Source: Aegilops tauschii subsp. strangulata
Taxonomy: Eukaryota; Streptophyta; Magnoliopsida; Poales; Poaceae
DNA: 64,000 nucleotides
Direction of reading: 5' to 3'
NCBI RefSeq assembly: GCF_002575655.3
Contig: NC_053036.3
Location: 649,471,387 to 649,535,386, forward strand
Part shown: piece after piece, positions 45,399-57,100 of the stretch
Layout of the letters: each line of letters starts with the position of its first letter
Position numbering within the stretch: position 1 is the stretch's first letter
Made by a program: the position numbers and the translations under genes
Notes under the pieces: generated by a model
The model's input: the letters and a program-made list of their open reading frames with translations, nothing else
Database searches by the model: none
What the model was told of the DNA's origin: nothing

Positions 45399-48300
45399 AT
45401 GGCGGACGATAGAGCCGAGCCGCTTAGGGATCCGGAGGCTGAACGTTATTTAATGGGCATCATCAACAACGAGATTCCTTATGTGCCGGGCTCAGAATAT
45501 GAGCAAGAAGAGGATGTAGTCTCTTCTTTTCTGAACCTTGACGGTGGAACAGACATTGTCGATGATCAAGAAGGTGAAGGAACGGACATTGTCGACGGAG
45601 GTCAACCGTCAACAAACGACGATCTCGAATTGTAAGTAGCAACCACCTCCGGCGAGGTATATATATACATTGAGCCTCTCGTGATACAAACTTACTGAAA
45701 TGTGAATACATATGTATTAACGCGCGCGACTCTCTTTCTTTTTTAGCCCTCGACCGGATCGAGTACGACAAAGCGTGGCAAATCCAAGGCGATGAAAATA
45801 GGAGAAACATATGCCATTGAGTTTGTCAGTGAAACCGGCAAGCCCCTACAGCACACCTCAAAGTTTATCAACCAATGCGGAGTCGTTGTTAGAGACAACG
45901 TCCCGATCACTGTCCAGGAATGGAAGGAGCCAAAGAAGGCACGTCTTGGTTTCAGTTTTGTCGACAAGAGAACGAAAAAGGATTGCTGGAGAAAGCTTAT
46001 GGAACATTTCATTCTACCTCCGGAATACAACAAAGTCGATGAATTCGGTAACGAGGTTCCGGGTGGACGTGAGAGGAGGAGGCTAGTTAAAGAGTTCGCT
46101 CTTCAGAAGATGGGCGAAGCATTCCGGAACTTCAAGAAAAATTTAACCCGTGACTATGTCAACAAGGGCAAGACTCCGGATTTCAATGGACAACATGAGA
46201 AACTGAAAGATGATGGGCCAGAATTTGTGAGGCAAAAGCAATCGGAGCGTTTCAAGGAAATATCGAAAAAAAATAAGGATAATGCGAGTAAGAAAAAGTT
46301 CCATCATATTATTGGGCCAGGAGGATACCGCCTTTCGGAGCCTAGGTGGCAGAAGATGGAGGAGGACCTGAGGGTGCGAGGAATCCCTCTAGGTACAGAG
46401 GGATGGGACCCAAGGGCCAAAAGCTGGTGGTACGGGCATGGGGGATCGCTAGACCCGGAGACAGGGGTGTGTGTTCACCGGCAGAAAAAGTTTGCTCCCA
46501 CCCAAGCCCTTATTGACGCAATGACCCAAGCTCAAGAGGGCTTGATCAAGTTCAACAGAGAGAAAGACGCACTGACAACAGCCCTCGGGAATGATGAACA
46601 CGGAGGACGTGTACGAGGCAAAGGCAAAGTTCCGTGGAAAGTAGGGTTTTCCCAGGACAATGACCCGTACTGTTACAGAAGCCGTAAGAGAAAGACGGAC
46701 CGGGATGCAGATCTTATGGCGAAGTTTGCATCGGAACTCCATGAGTTGAAGCAGACCGTGCATGAACTAGTAAAAGAAAAATCGGCTGCAGGGCCGCATG
46801 AAGATCATGAAGCGGATCGCGGAAGCCAGCAGCGGAGAAGCAGCGTGGCTTCCACGGATGCCCCGCCTGGTGCTAGTGCACCGATGATCGAGATTCGTGC
46901 ACCGGAGCCTCACTACCCCGTGGATGATGTAAAGGAGATGAAAGAATGTGATCTGCATTATCCCGTGGGGAACGTTTCCACGAAGGTAGCTAGCGGCAGT
47001 GCTTTACCCTGTACACCTGGAGCACTCCACCACAACAACCCCATTGCATATGGCTATGCTCGTGTCACGGTGGAAGACATAGTCCAAGGGTTTGAGGACC
47101 TGGAGATTGACAAAGCTACACCCGAAGGGGAGAGAAGACTTGGAGATGTCAAGCGCCAGATCATTCTATGGAAATAGAAGTACATAGTGTTTCCAGGCGA
47201 GGCGCCAAGGCTAACAAGTCCACCCCCCCCCCTCCGATGGTGGTGGTGGTGGTGGTGGTGGTGGTGGCGGTGCTGGTGGTCGTGGTGATTCACCTACACC
47301 TCCTTCACGCCATTCGACGCCGTCCCCCGATCCACAACCTCCGGCGGGTACGACGCCCCCCAATCCTCCTCCGGTGGGTACGACGCCCCCCAATCCACCT
47401 CCGGCGAAGAAGCAGAAGCAGGCGGACAGCAAGGAAACCCGCTCCTGGACTATTAACCCGGACCCTTATGTACCTAAGACCACAAGGGTACCGGAGCCAT
47501 CACTGAAGCCTCTCCTCCCAAGGCCTTGGGAACTTAGTGAAGCTGAAACCAAATTGGCCGCGTCTGCTGATTATGAGAAATGAAAGGCGGATATGAAGGC
47601 GATAAAAGAGCCTGAGCCCAAGCAAGTATTCACTGAGAAGCAAAAGAAGTGGGCTAAGGATTTTTTGACGACACCGTCCCAAGCCGAGCTGAATATGCCT
47701 GACGACTATGGACATGAACTTCGTAGCCAAGCAAAAATATTGAAGGAGGAGAAAGAAGAAAGTAAAAAAAGCGGGAAACAAGTTGACCAGCTCGGGATGC
47801 AGAATAAACAATCGATCCCCCCGCTCATAGTGAAAGCCGGTCCGGAAGAGGACCCCGAGATCATAGCAGCTGCGGCAGCACTTGGATTGACTGTAGCGAG
47901 TGCCATGAAACAAGCATCCGAGATGGGTTTGACTCTTCGTGCCTTCTTAGGCCTTGAGGATGCGCCAGTATGTGAGATAGCATTACAATATGTGCGGAAT
48001 GGGCCTCTCGTCGAGCCTGCGCGGGAAAAGAGTCTACCACCACAAATGCGAAATCTGTTACGTTGGTACAAGAAATTCATAACATGGGCCGACAAAGAAT
48101 ATGTTTATGCGGATGTTACAGAGGAGCATCACACCAAACGGTACTCTGTACAAGTTCATATGAGTGAATTGTTCCAGCCGTTCAATCTGCGCGACCTCGA
48201 CAAATCTATGCTGAGTTGCTACGTTCTGTAAGTGATTTATTTCTACCTCATCTCGTTCTTCATTGCCTGCACTATATATATATTGTCCTAACTATATTGT

Positions 48301-49142
48301 TGCGTATGCTATTATGCAGATTGAAGATTTGGGAATGCAAAATAAGAAACATCCATGATGTTGGGTTCATTGACCCACATATCGTTAATGGACATGTGTT
48401 ACAACATCACCCCGAAGACGTGGAGAAAGACTTGTACAAGTTTCTTAGAAAGCATCAACTCAAAAGTCATATTCTATTTCCTTACCATTTTGGGTGAGTG
48501 TTTCTCTCTTGTGCCCATTCTCTTTTGTTTACTCCATGCATGGTATGTCTAATCGATGAGTTATGCATGACTGTGCATGTAACGTGTCCGCAGGTTCCAC
48601 TGGATTCTGCTAAATATTGAACTTCACACCTCCAGAGTTCTAATCATGGACTCTATGGATTCGGATCCAAAGCGTTGGGCCGACATGAGAAAAATGCTGC
48701 AAAAGTAATTATTTTCAATCATTTGAGCTCTATATCGATCGGTCTCTTTCGTTCATTTCCTAATATCAAGTAACTAATAACTCCCTTGTTCATTTAATTT
48801 TCTTTGCCCTGTAGGGTTTGGAGACGGTTCTCAGAAGAAATTGTCGGTGAATTCAAACATGAGCTAGATTTTAGAAGGTTAGTTAATGTGGATAAGCAGC
48901 CACCGGGGACCAATCTATGTGGATACTATGTTTGTGAGAACATCCGGAGACACACCTCTGAGCGGAAGGCATCGGATAGCGTGCGCAACGCGACGGATAA
49001 CTTGCGGAGGAGGCTTAGTCCAGAAGCTCGCTTCCGACCAATTCAAGATGAATTAGCAGGATTTTTCATGAGGGAAGTCATCAATCGTAAAGGAGAACAC
49101 TATACCGAGGACGAAGAAATTTATATGCATACCCGAGATTGA
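45399..49142 (+). pseudogene. Second CACTA gene: transposase_24-like region plus ULP1-like protease
   Basis: It starts MADDRAEPLRDPEAERYL, followed by an intron (donor at 45632, acceptor at 45746; phases do not fit exactly). The central part (about 45800-47100) reads GETYAIEFVSETGKP, KDCWRKLMEHFILP, FHHIIGPGGYRLSEPRW and WWYGHGGSLDPETG, typical of plant En/Spm second genes. After a proline/glycine linker the C-terminus spans exons 47593-48227, 48320-48493, 48594-48704 and 48815-49142, all with good GT-AG sites and matching phases. It resembles C48 SUMO-type proteases, with His in GFHWILLN, Asp in IMDSMD and Cys in GTNLCGYYVCENI. Damage: TAG at 47175, a frameshift in the C run near 47225, and TGA at 47581. 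The triad itself is intact. Confidence 0.85.
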
Positions 49143-49399
49143 AACTTGTTCGAAGTTGTATATGGTCATCCATCCTAATTGTGTATGGAAACTTGTTCGA
49201 AGTTGTATATGGTCACCCGAGATTGAATATATATTATATATTCCTCTTGAATTCTTCTTGTTTGAAATTTCATATGCATGTATATAGTAGCGTAGAATAT
49301 GTGTACTGAAACTTCATCAAAATTAAAATAAAACACAAAATAAAATATAAAAGAAATAAAACACTACAAATTAAAAAGAAACCAGGTTTAGGGGGGCTA

Positions 49400-49667
49400 A
49401 AACCCTAAACCTGCGGAGGAGGCCTTTAGTCCCGGTTAGCCACGAGAACCGGGACTAAAGGTCCTCCGCCCCGACGGACCCCTGGCGGCCACGTGGACGG
49501 GCCTTTAGTCCCGGTTAGCCACGAGAACCGGGACTAAAGCCTTTAGTCGCGGTTCGTAAGAGGCGCGACTAAAGGGGGGTCTTTAGTCGCGCATATTTAG
49601 TCCCGGTTGCACAGCCGGGACTAAAGGCCTTTGCGAACCGGGACTAAAGGCCCATTTTCTACCAGTG
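49400..49667. promoter_or_regulatory. Right subterminal array of the CACTA element
   Basis: Motifs TTTAGTCCCGGTTAGCCACG and their complements repeat between 49420 and 49655, several as inverted pairs with short loops. They end in TTTTCTACCAGTG at 49655-49667. A separate perfect inverted pair GGTTTAG / CTAAACC lies at 49384-49410. Confidence 0.75.
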
Positions 49668-49670
49668 GTG

Positions 49671-50853
49671 GCGCATGCAGTTGCACACTAGGGCGACATA
49701 TGTGTAGTTGTGCATTGGACATGACTAACTTTGCTCTAATTATTGTCCATTATTTTTACAACACAAGGTAGTAGGAGCTAAGGATCAGAAGATACAATTT
49801 CCAGCACAGGTAGACAATGCGCCTCACCAAATAACATGAATTATAACACCAAAAATCAAACACCATTTGATGTAAGCAAAAACACAATTAACTTGGTTAG
49901 CAATGCCTTAGCCAACGAGAACAAGTACAATTATAGTTTCAAAAAAAATTGAACAGAAACTAATAGGTACTAAAGAAGCAAGGCATAAATAAATAGGAAG
50001 AAGAAAACGGTGCAGGAAAAAGACAAAAAAAACTCATTTTTAATTAAACCAAGAATGAATACATAATGATAAAGAAAGGGAAAATGCATTTTTTTTAAAT
50101 GTTTCATATTTCGAAAAAAGAAAGGAAAAAATATATAATATAAAAGGAGAAAATAAAAAAGTAAAACATGAATTTGTTGAAATAAGAAATAGAAATCGAA
50201 GACAAAAAAGACAAAAGAAAAATCGATACATGCTCTCGGATGTTTCAGTACAAAATATCCATCTGTACAAGAGCAAAGGCCGGTGTGCATCCGTCATCGA
50301 AACGGGCCACAGTGAAAAGGAAAACATAAAAACACTGATCAAGAGCGCAGGCGAATCGCTCACCCACAGGAAAAGCACGTCCGTTTCTCAAAAAAAAAAG
50401 GAAAAGCCCGTCCATCCGTCGTGTACGGCACGTCCGCACGTCAACTTCAAAAAAAAAAAAACAATGCCCACAAAAACCTAAACTTAGTTGAATAAATGGT
50501 TTATCCCTAAAAAAACAACGGAAGTACTTCACGGACGACGCATGCACTACAGCTAATCCCACCGCCCGCTGCTGTCTAGATTTGCCCATGGATGGTGCGA
50601 TAGACATGTCGTGCAAGTTTCGGCTGGACAAGCGTCGTCCGTGTAGCAGTGCCCTGCACGAATTTTGGCACGGACATCCGACTGCTACTGAATCGACTGA
50701 GATTTAACGGTGCGTAGCATGTCCAGTCACGCGGTAAGACGTGGCGAGGCACGTTAGCGTGTTAGGACACCCATAAAACAATGCTTCTTTTATGAGTCGG
50801 ACAACAATACTCTACGGCGACAGTATGGTTTTGTTTGGAGGAGAGTAGCACCC

Positions 50854-50857
<4 letters not shown>
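49671..50857. other. Upstream region of the NLR gene
   Basis: It holds the last bit of the GTTGCAC repeat (to about 49720), then A-rich sequence with long A and T runs and no ORF of note. The promoter of the NLR at 51151 should lie here, but no clear TATA box is convincing; CCATAAAACAATG at about 50771 is the best A/T-rich candidate. Confidence 0.4.

Positions 50858-50903
<46 letters not shown>
50858..50903 (+). repeat. CT microsatellite in the probable 5' UTR of the NLR gene
   Basis: About 22 CT dinucleotides with one interruption (CTATCT). Pyrimidine-rich CT stretches are common in plant 5' UTRs. It lies about 250 bp before the start codon. Confidence 0.9.
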
Positions 50904-50904
<1 letters not shown>

Positions 50905-51124
50905 ATGAAGAGGGGCTTCTGCTGTTATCCACGCTCTACAATCTATCATCTGATACCCTCCGCGTCGTGCTCGTCAGAATTGAGATTTCCTTGGTAATTT
51001 TTCCCCTCGTCCCATGTTCTCTTTCTCGTGCATGGATACAATTAGAATTATTTTTCTTGCGAGAACAATTAGAAAATTCAATCAGCTTGTTCTTACTAGA
51101 GTTTGCTGGTGGATGTTCTGGTAC

Positions 51125-51136
51125 ATGAATAATTGA
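51125..51136 (+). other. Minimal upstream ORF before the NLR start
   Basis: ATG AAT AAT TGA lies 14 bases before the main ATG at 51151, in the same exon as far as can be judged. Such short uORFs can lower translation of plant NLR mRNAs; here this is only an inference from position. Confidence 0.5.
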
Positions 51137-51150
51137 CGTTCTCAGCGAAG

Positions 51151-54100
51151 ATGGAAGATCCAGATGCTGCATCCCCTCAGCCGGAGACGCCGGATCCTGA
51201 TCCTACTTCTCTTCAAGAGGCGATGCAAGATCCTGTTAATGTTTGGCTGGGGCCCGTCGGCCCCCTCCTCCGGAAACTCCATTCGCTCACGACTTCCGGA
51301 CAGAGTCTGCCAGATGGGCTCAGTGCGGATGAGATTCATCTTCTCAGAGATGGTCTAAAGAAATTATGTGCCCCCCTGCAGGATATGTCGGAAGACGAGG
51401 TCGACGCTAGCGTCATGGCCCGGTGGTGGATGAAGATAGTTCGGGAACTTTGTTATGACACGGAAGATCACCTGGACGAGGTCATCGGCGCCGGCGCTCA
51501 TCTCGATTTTTCAGAATTTCTTGATCGTGTGAAGGATGCGAGTAAAAGAGGCGAACGTTTCCAGTGGTGGACTATCAAACCAGGTGACGTTGACCGGAGG
51601 GATGCCGGTGTCAGCCGCCTCACCTCCTCCGAGCTGCCGTTTCCTATCTACGGCCATAGTTGCACAGTTGGTGTTGCGGAGCCCCCAAAGAAGCTTGTCG
51701 ATCTCCTGGCTTTAGACGACGACGACAAGCAGACACTCAAGGTGATATCTATAAGTGGATGCGCAGGTACTAATCTACCGCCGGACCACCAGAGTCCTCT
51801 TCAACTCGAATTTCATGTCTTCTCTCTGCTCCATCAATAAGTTTTTATCTTCTTCCTTTCCAATTTGCAGGTGTCGGAAAGACAACAGTTGCCAGAACAT
51901 TGTATCACAAGCATGCAGGGAAATTTCAGTGCCGGGCTTTCGTGACTGTGTCCCAGAATCCAGATACGAGGGGGTTTCTCGCCAGCATGCTCTCACAACT
52001 TAAGGCACCACGGCCCCATGGCTTTCTTGATGTGCCGGACCTTATCGATGCTATCAGCAAACATCTCGAAGGCAAAAGGTAACTAATCTCTGCCGTTTAT
52101 ATAAGCAAACTGTGTCTTCTCGGAACAAAGCACAAAATTATTTGCGGGGTTGTTTTGGACTGTTCAGGACAATAAATAAATAAACATTGCTTGGGTTTTT
52201 ATCCAACATGTGATTATCTTTTCACAATTCTCGTTGTATAAGATGGCATGTGTATCTCTTTTTTTTTCAAAAATACGAAAGTACAAAATCACAATGAAGT
52301 ACATTTTTTTCACTCAAGTACCCGAACTTTGTGTTCTCAAAAGCTTAAATAGCTCAGTTAGGGGGAGAGGGTTGAGTGAAGCTTTAAACAAAAAAGAAGA
52401 GCTACGAGTGGAACAGGCCAGAGTGAGGCTCACCTCGCTGGTTGATGCGACCGCTAGTAAGAAGCCGACGCTGCCGCCGCCGCCGCCGGTGGTGCCAACC
52501 CAGCAGGCCGTGGTCTCTCAGGGGTGAAGACTACGCTGTGGTCGCCACTGGAGGTTCACTTGTTCCTATGTTAGACACAACATATGTAGGTGTGGTGTAC
52601 CGGGGTGTTTTCTGTTGTTAGTTTGGCCAGTCTGCCAGCTTGTTAGTTCAGCTTCGCTGGGTATGCCTGCAACTGTGTGGTTGTGTTCTGCTAGTTTCCC
52701 ATGGATGTGGTCCTTCTTAATTAGAATGTACAAGGATTGTCCAACCCCATAGTGGACTGCTCTGGGCAATTCCCCTCTCAACTGAGCTGCAAGCTTTGGG
52801 CTCATGAGCTGGACCAAGCCGAGCCTAGGCTCGGCCCGCGGTTGAAATCAGCCCATTTCCGGAGCCCGGCTTGGCCTGTTGCCATTCTGGGCCGAGTCTG
52901 GCTCACACTGAGCTGACGCAAACTTGGGTCGAGTCCAAAAGCTCGGGCCGGCGTTCAGATTTAATGGCATGGTACAATATGCGGGGTCATTTTTTGGCCT
53001 GTAAGAGATCAAGGATAGTTTTGCAAATTGAACGACCAAAGTCCGATATGTGCTAAAAAAACTTTGACGAGTGAAAAATGAAATGTGAGAGACGTAGATG
53101 AGTCCTCCTATGTGCCGCTTATTGCGGCAAACCCCGACCGGATCCGTGGCTCCACCACCGACAGGACCGCCGCTGGCCATCGATGGGATCTGTGGCTCCA
53201 GCGCTGACGGGATTTGAGAGAGAAGGGGGGAGGCGATCTGGGACTAGGGTTTGACCGACGGGAGAAAAATAAAAGGGAACGTGTGATGGTTTTCTGAGTG
53301 ATGGTCCCACTTGGCAGTGTCTCACTAGAGTAAAGAAGCAGGGGCAAAATGGTCCAACAAAAAGTCAACAGACGGTCAACACGTGGTCAAACGACACTAA
53401 CTGGACAGAACTATGACGGAAGGGAAAAACGATAAGAATAGCAATGTGGCTTGGGCAGGACCGAGTATTTTTGGAAACTAGGGGCAAAACTACCGAGTGG
53501 GACTCAACTAAGGGCACAGAAATAATTATCCCATTATGAAAATATAACGTTTGTTATTCATTGATTAAAGAGTGCCCAGGAATTAATGACTAGATGTTTT
53601 GTTTTTGTGGGTTTCAGTATGTCTTTATTTTTTGTTCACTTGTCAGGTAGTACTTTTTTGGAAATGGAATATTTTGGTGATTTTCACCATGTATCTAGAC
53701 GATGCAACCATAAAAAAGTTCGGCTTCTGGCCTTGCATCGGAGATACACACAGCCTGCAATTAAAAACACATAAAATGGGACAAAAAGTTCTTTTTTTTT
53801 TTGCGGGAAGTCATAGAGATTTTATTCCAAGATAACAGAGTTACAATCCTCGGCGACTAAATCACTGGCACACGGAGGAGCTTGCCCCAGCCAACATGCT
53901 ATGCTATCTCCACACCGTCTGAAGTTCGCTAAGCAATCTGCAACACTATTCTGATCACGAGAAATTTTTACAGGAACAAAAATCCTATCACTTAAGAGAA
54001 ATTTAATCTCCTGGATCATATTCTTTTTTAGAAAGGGAGGAGGACCCCCGGCCTCTGCATCTGGACGATGCATGCAACCACTTTATTAATTGTTCACACA

Positions 54101-57100
54101 AGATCGTACAAAGTCATACAACAGTAAGACTAAAGCCACCATCTAGGCAACATCTGTCGCTACTCCTAACCATTTGATGAAGGGTGCTGATAGTCTGGGC
54201 CTAATACCAAACAGACTTCGCATCCAAACCTAACATCTAAGACCTGAGGTCCCAACCAGGACGCCTACCGGGTATGAGGCACCCACCAGTCCGGCGCACT
54301 CCTCAACCAGGACGCATGCCGAGTATGAGGCCGCCGCAGCCACCTGCCATCAATCCATCTTCAGTGTTGTACTGCTGCATCAACCTTGCCCGGTCTCGCT
54401 GCTGTCGACGCCACCATGGCGCCAGACAGCTCCACCACCCTGCGCTCGTCCATCAACACACGCCCACCGGCGAGACCCCGCTGCTCTATGCCGCTGAGAC
54501 CCGCCGTTGTCGACGTGCCAGATGCCACGCCGCTTCTCCTTCGCGAACACCATCTGCTGCCAGTTCCGCTAACTGAGCATCCAAACGCCCCAGGCGGCGC
54601 CTCCAAGAAGGGTACGACACTCGCAGTGCCGCCGCCGCCCAATCATGAGATTATGGGTTTTCACCCGGGCATGGTGTCGAGTTGGAGGGCAGGGACCTCG
54701 ATGGCGCCTGCAAGGAGGAAAACGGCGACCCTGGTCGCCGCCACCGTCAGGATGAACGAGTCACCCAGTGTTTCCTCCGGTCCGATGTCACCTCAACCAG
54801 CCCCCGCGAACGCACCGAGGCCGACGACCGCGATCGTAAGCCACCAAGTGCAGCAGGAGAGAGCTTGCAGTGCGAAGGAGATCCCCCGGCAACTCACCGC
54901 CCACGCGGTCAAGACACCGTCCATCCACCCCCCCTCCCCCCCCCCCCTCCACACCGCCTAAGGACGCCGCCCCGGCATCCACCCACCGCACACATCCCGT
55001 TGAGTCATGGAGGAAGACCCTCACCGCCGCCACCAGGATTCTCCATACCGTGAAAACACCCAGCCAGGCAGGACGAGGCATGGCTGGATCATATGGCCGT
55101 AGGCTGATCTCTCCAAGGATGCATCAGATATAGCTTTAAGGGCTGAAGCACAATCTGATTGCACCATGATCGTGGAATTGGAATGCTCAACTGTCAGTTT
55201 AATTCCTTCTAGTATAGCATGTAGCTCCGCTTCAAGGGCATCGTTGCAATGGAATAACTTGCGGTAAGCAGAAAAGATCACACCACCGCTTGCGTTCCTC
55301 AAGATCATACCCGAACCAGCCGAGCCATCTGTAACGTTAAAGGATCCATCCACTGACAGCGCCACCGCTCCTATCCGAGGGGGTAACCCATTGAAAGTTT
55401 TAGTTACTAGAAGAACAAGAAAAAAGACACGCCTAGTGCCACTAGAGGGAGGGCTTAAGACCGAACTCCATGCCACCCTCGAGTCACTCCCGTGGGCGAC
55501 ATGGAGGGAAACCCTAGCCGCCGGGCGATCCCTTCCTCACCCCTCCTTCCTCCCTCGCCGCCGCCGGACGAAGCCCGACCAACAGGGGCAGCGGCGGGGC
55601 TCCTCTTCCCTTCGCGTGTTTTGGCTGGCACGGGATGGCCCGATCGAGTGGAGGCATCGGGCTAGCATGGGGCGCGGCGACACGGCGGTGGGCACTCCTG
55701 GCAGCGGTGTGCGGACGGCGCAAGGACGACATGGCTGCATACTCGTGGCGCGGTATGGTGGTTGCATGTTGTGCAAGATCTGGAGGTCGCGTGCATCGAC
55801 GGTTTCAGGTCGGATCCCTCTGGATCCAGCGCTTCGATGTTGGTGGCTAGCGCGGGGTGGTGGCATCCGTCGTTGGCTTCAAGAAGGATCCTCCTGGAAC
55901 TCGCACCTGGATGTTGGCAGCACCAGTTTGGGTGCTCCATTGGCCTGGCTGGGTTGTTGCTCTGCTCCGGGTGTCCTTCTTGATCTTCCTCATCAACTGA
56001 TTTGGAGGGTTGAGCTCCCGTGGCACTTTCATCTCAGTAGGTTTCGGTTGATGGCTAGCTGTCGGATCTGGAGCAGACGGAGGTTCATGGTATAAGATGG
56101 GGACCGGAGGAAACTTTGGTCGGCTGGTTCGGCCCAGCAGCGGTGACGTCTCTCGACGCTATTACCCTCCTTGGAGGTGAAATTGAGGTACCTCTAATCC
56201 ACCACCGACCCCCGACCCCCTCCCGACTGAAAGTTCAAAATTCGTCTTGGATTGGGTGGCGGCAGCACCGTGCGCGTCGTAACCTCCATGGAGGAGCTAC
56301 CTTGGGAGGCTTGGCTATTCGGGGGAGGGTTGCTGTGAGCAGTGGGCTCCACGTGGCAAGGGCTATAGCGGCAGTGATGGTGTGGAGGTTGGCAGCTGGA
56401 GTGGTGTCGCATTCACCGCGTCAACGACGGTGGATCTTGGCGGCATGGTGCAGCTGAGTCTCGGCGACAGATACGTCTGGATGGCAGGCCTGGCAAGGAT
56501 GATGCGGATCTCCTTCCTGGAGATGGGTCAACGGTTTGATGTTTGTGGCGGCTTGTAAAACATATGCATGCGGTGAATGATGTAGGTTTGCTGCACCACT
56601 GTAGGCTCTTGTTGTGTCATGTGGGCGGATCGGCGGTGACCCGGGTTCTAGATGGTGGGGAGTGAAGGCACTCCGTATTTTTGAGTTTGTAGGTGTGAGT
56701 AATTGCTTCTGGTGGTTTGGTGTATGTTTTTGTCAAACTGTTATTGAATAAAATGTCCCCGACAACCCTTTCCAGCCACGTACAGGCTGCCATCACCAAC
56801 AGAGGATCCTCCTGTCGCTAAAGAATAGACCATGTATGAGCCAATGTATAGATAAATACATAACCTGCATAGGAGAATTTATATTTCTTTTATCAAAAAA
56901 GAATGTTTACAGCAAAGCCACGGTGACCAACATACAGCAGATGCTCCAACCAGGATCAAAGCCCGCAATCTATTTGATAACCCCTCAGCCAATTACCAAA
57001 TATATTAGCAACATCTTGAGGTGGTGATAAGCTAGATGATACCTGAACTATACACCACACGTCTCTAGCAAAATGACATTCGAAGAAAAGATGATGAATT

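Larger units (their letters stand above)
39373..49667 (+). mobile_element. Complete CACTA (En/Spm) transposon, 10.3 kb
   Basis: The ends are CACTAGTAGAAAA and TTTTCTACCAGTG (inverted repeat, one mismatch), and the 3-bp target duplication GTG is exact (39370-39372, 49668-49670). Both ends carry subterminal arrays of TTTAGTC(C/G)CGGTT. It encodes a TNP2-type transposase and, on the same strand, a second gene containing a plant transposase_24-like region and a ULP1-like protease. Decay is slight: two in-frame stops in the first gene; two stops and one frameshift in the second. Confidence 0.93.

Noticed and set aside
54274..54961. Proline-rich gene inside the NLR intron
   Set aside because: It lies within a retroposed unit with an 11-bp target duplication and a LINE-like tail; frames on both strands are equally open.
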